Shown piece after piece: positions 62,945 through 64,000 of a DNA stretch of 64,000 bases. Origin of the DNA: Paramacrobiotus metropolitanus (lineage: Eukaryota; Tardigrada; Eutardigrada; Parachela; Macrobiotidae); contig NW_026570221.1 in NCBI RefSeq assembly GCF_019649055.1, positions 682,001 to 746,000 on the forward strand, read 5' to 3'. The notes under the pieces were generated by a model. It was not told the DNA's origin. It searched no databases and saw nothing but the letters and a program-made list of their open reading frames with translations. Position 1 is the stretch's first letter; the number at the start of each line of letters is the position of its first letter. The position numbers and the translations under genes were made by a program.

Positions 62945-63827
62945 TTAGCCGCTGTAGCTGGTGCCCGGGGAGGGTGAGGGCGAGTACGAGTAAGATGACG
63001 AAGGCGATGGCGAAGGGGACATGGGAGAGGGGGAGGGAGAGTAGGAATAAGAGGATGGCGAGGATGGCGAGGAGTAGGAGGTTCCTGGCGTGTAGGATCC
63101 GCCCGGAGTCGAGCCGCCCGGGGAATTGCTGCCCATGAACACCGGGTATATGGGGTAGGGGATGTAAACCACGGGGGCCACGGCGCTGCTGCCGCTGCTG
63201 GTGGTGGTGGTGGTGCTGCCGCAGTTGCTGAGGACGCTGGTCAGGGTCGAGGTCGACGAGAGCTGTAAATCGGAATATATATTATTCGGCTGTTCGACGG
63301 GGTTTCTTAGATTTCTTAGGTTTCTTAGATTTCTTAGGTTCTCTTACCACGCCGGTACGGGTGACGCGATAGATGGTGGAGCCGCAGAAGTAGACGAGAA
63401 TGTCCAGGCTCGATACGTAGGTCACCGCGCTGCAGTTGATGTAGGGGCTCGTGCCGATGACGCCGGGTGGGGTGATGCTGATGCCGCTGGTGGTGTTGCT
63501 GCCGCAGTTGAAGAGGTAGCCCAGTGGCAGACCCACCACGAACCCGTCACCGTCTGCAAGTAGAAAATTGTTGTTGTTTAGCGAGCAAAATGATTATGTA
63601 AAAACATTTTTAACATGAATTATTATGTGTTTGTAATACTGATATCATTTATTTGACTCGTGTGTGTTGCGGCTAAAATACTCACCAAGATGGTAGATAG
63701 TGGTGGAGCCGCCCACCCGGAAGGCCTGGTTGGGGGTACCACCCACACCAAGGTTGGTGTTGAGGTTGGGGCCGGAGCAACTGATAGAGCTGGTGCGGTA
63801 GCTGGTGGTGTAGTATTGGTCGTTCAG
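62945..63827 (-). CDS. Secreted-type Cys/Thr/Ser-Pro-rich protein, partial (N-terminus off window)
   Basis: Three last exons on the minus strand, 63827-63686, 63553-63348 and 63262-62945, with agreeing phases. The first two encode related beta-type units with spaced cysteines and N-glycosylation motifs (SISCSGPNLNTNLG, GGSTTIYHL; LFNCGSNTTSGISITPPG, PYINCSAVTYV, YFCGSTIYRVTRTG). The last has a third start of the unit (SVLSNCGSTTTTTSSG), a hydrophobic strand (VVYIPYPIYPVFMG) and a C-terminal run of SPSP and SYSYSP repeats. This suggests an extracellular or cuticular protein. No known family was recognised, and the signal peptide would lie beyond the right edge. Confidence 0.65.
63297..63340 (-). 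repeat. TTTCTTAGA/TTTCTTAGG minisatellite in intron
   Basis: About five units of TTTCTTAG[AG] lie in the intron between 63347 and 63263. On the minus strand the array would encode a Lys/Pro/Ser repeat if the intron were retained. Similar units lie at 39290-39360. Confidence 0.7.
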
Positions 63828-64000
63828 CTGTCAATTATACACGATACTCTTCATTCCGTTAGAAACAAACGAAATATGCACTGTTTACCGAGAAATGTGA
63901 GTATTTCACAATGTTACATCACCGTAATTTTTGAATTATTTCAGCATAATTGTATATACTGTATGCAGTAATTTGTATTAAGCGGATCATATACTTTATA

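Noticed and set aside
1-64000. CRISPR arrays, operons or other prokaryotic signals
   Set aside because: No regularly spaced repeats with unique spacers were seen; spliced genes and retroelements show a eukaryotic genome.

Overview
The window is eukaryotic: multi-exon genes with many introns of 57-65 bp, GT-AG (and apparently two GC-AG) splice sites, LTR and non-LTR retroelements, MITE-like repeats and animal families (alpha-carbonic anhydrase, SMYD, SLC20, an MS4A-like tetraspan). A clustered F-box family with an N-terminal Agenet/Tudor-like module makes me favour an invertebrate such as a eutardigrade. That assignment is inference from recollection and compactness, not a search.

Layout. 1-14.4 kb: a very large minus-strand Ty3/Gypsy element whose 3' LTR lies beyond the left edge. 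Its Gag is long and coiled-coil-rich but broken, its Pol frame has 2714 codons, there is a third ORF, and the gag-pol overlap carries a textbook -1 frameshift signal. The element ends about 70 bp before the first visible exon of a plus-strand alpha-carbonic anhydrase (14.5-17.5 kb), so it sits in, or has cut off, the 5' part of that gene.

18.9-41.9 kb: six copies of one three-exon gene in three convergent (tail-to-tail) pairs. Exon 1 encodes two Agenet/Tudor-like units plus a helical segment, exon 2 a basic patch and an F-box with a long C-terminal region, exon 3 a conserved DPRPSA motif with an acidic Ser/Asp tail. Pairs 1 and 2 belong to a roughly 9.5-kb tandem duplication that also copied the carbonic anhydrase 3' end; pair 3 is more diverged. 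Three copies look intact (18978-22449 +, 28676-31963 +, 39334-41908 -). One has a nonsense codon, one carries several lesions, one is degraded, and an isolated exon-1 scrap lies at 26.1 kb. Foldback and MITE insertions distinguish the duplicates and leave usable empty sites.

42-64 kb: ordinary single genes. They are a SMYD-like SET/MYND gene (-), a complete 12-exon SLC20/PiT phosphate transporter (-), a divergently arranged novel multi-pass membrane protein (+), an MS4A/CD20-like tetraspan gene (-), and a partial secreted Cys/Ser/Pro-rich protein (-) at the right edge.

The most interesting system is the Agenet-F-box cluster. F-box proteins normally recruit substrates to SCF ubiquitin ligases, and here the substrate side appears to be a Royal-family reader module in a fast-changing local array. 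All exon boundaries were derived by hand from splice motifs and phase; the larger models have total lengths divisible by three.
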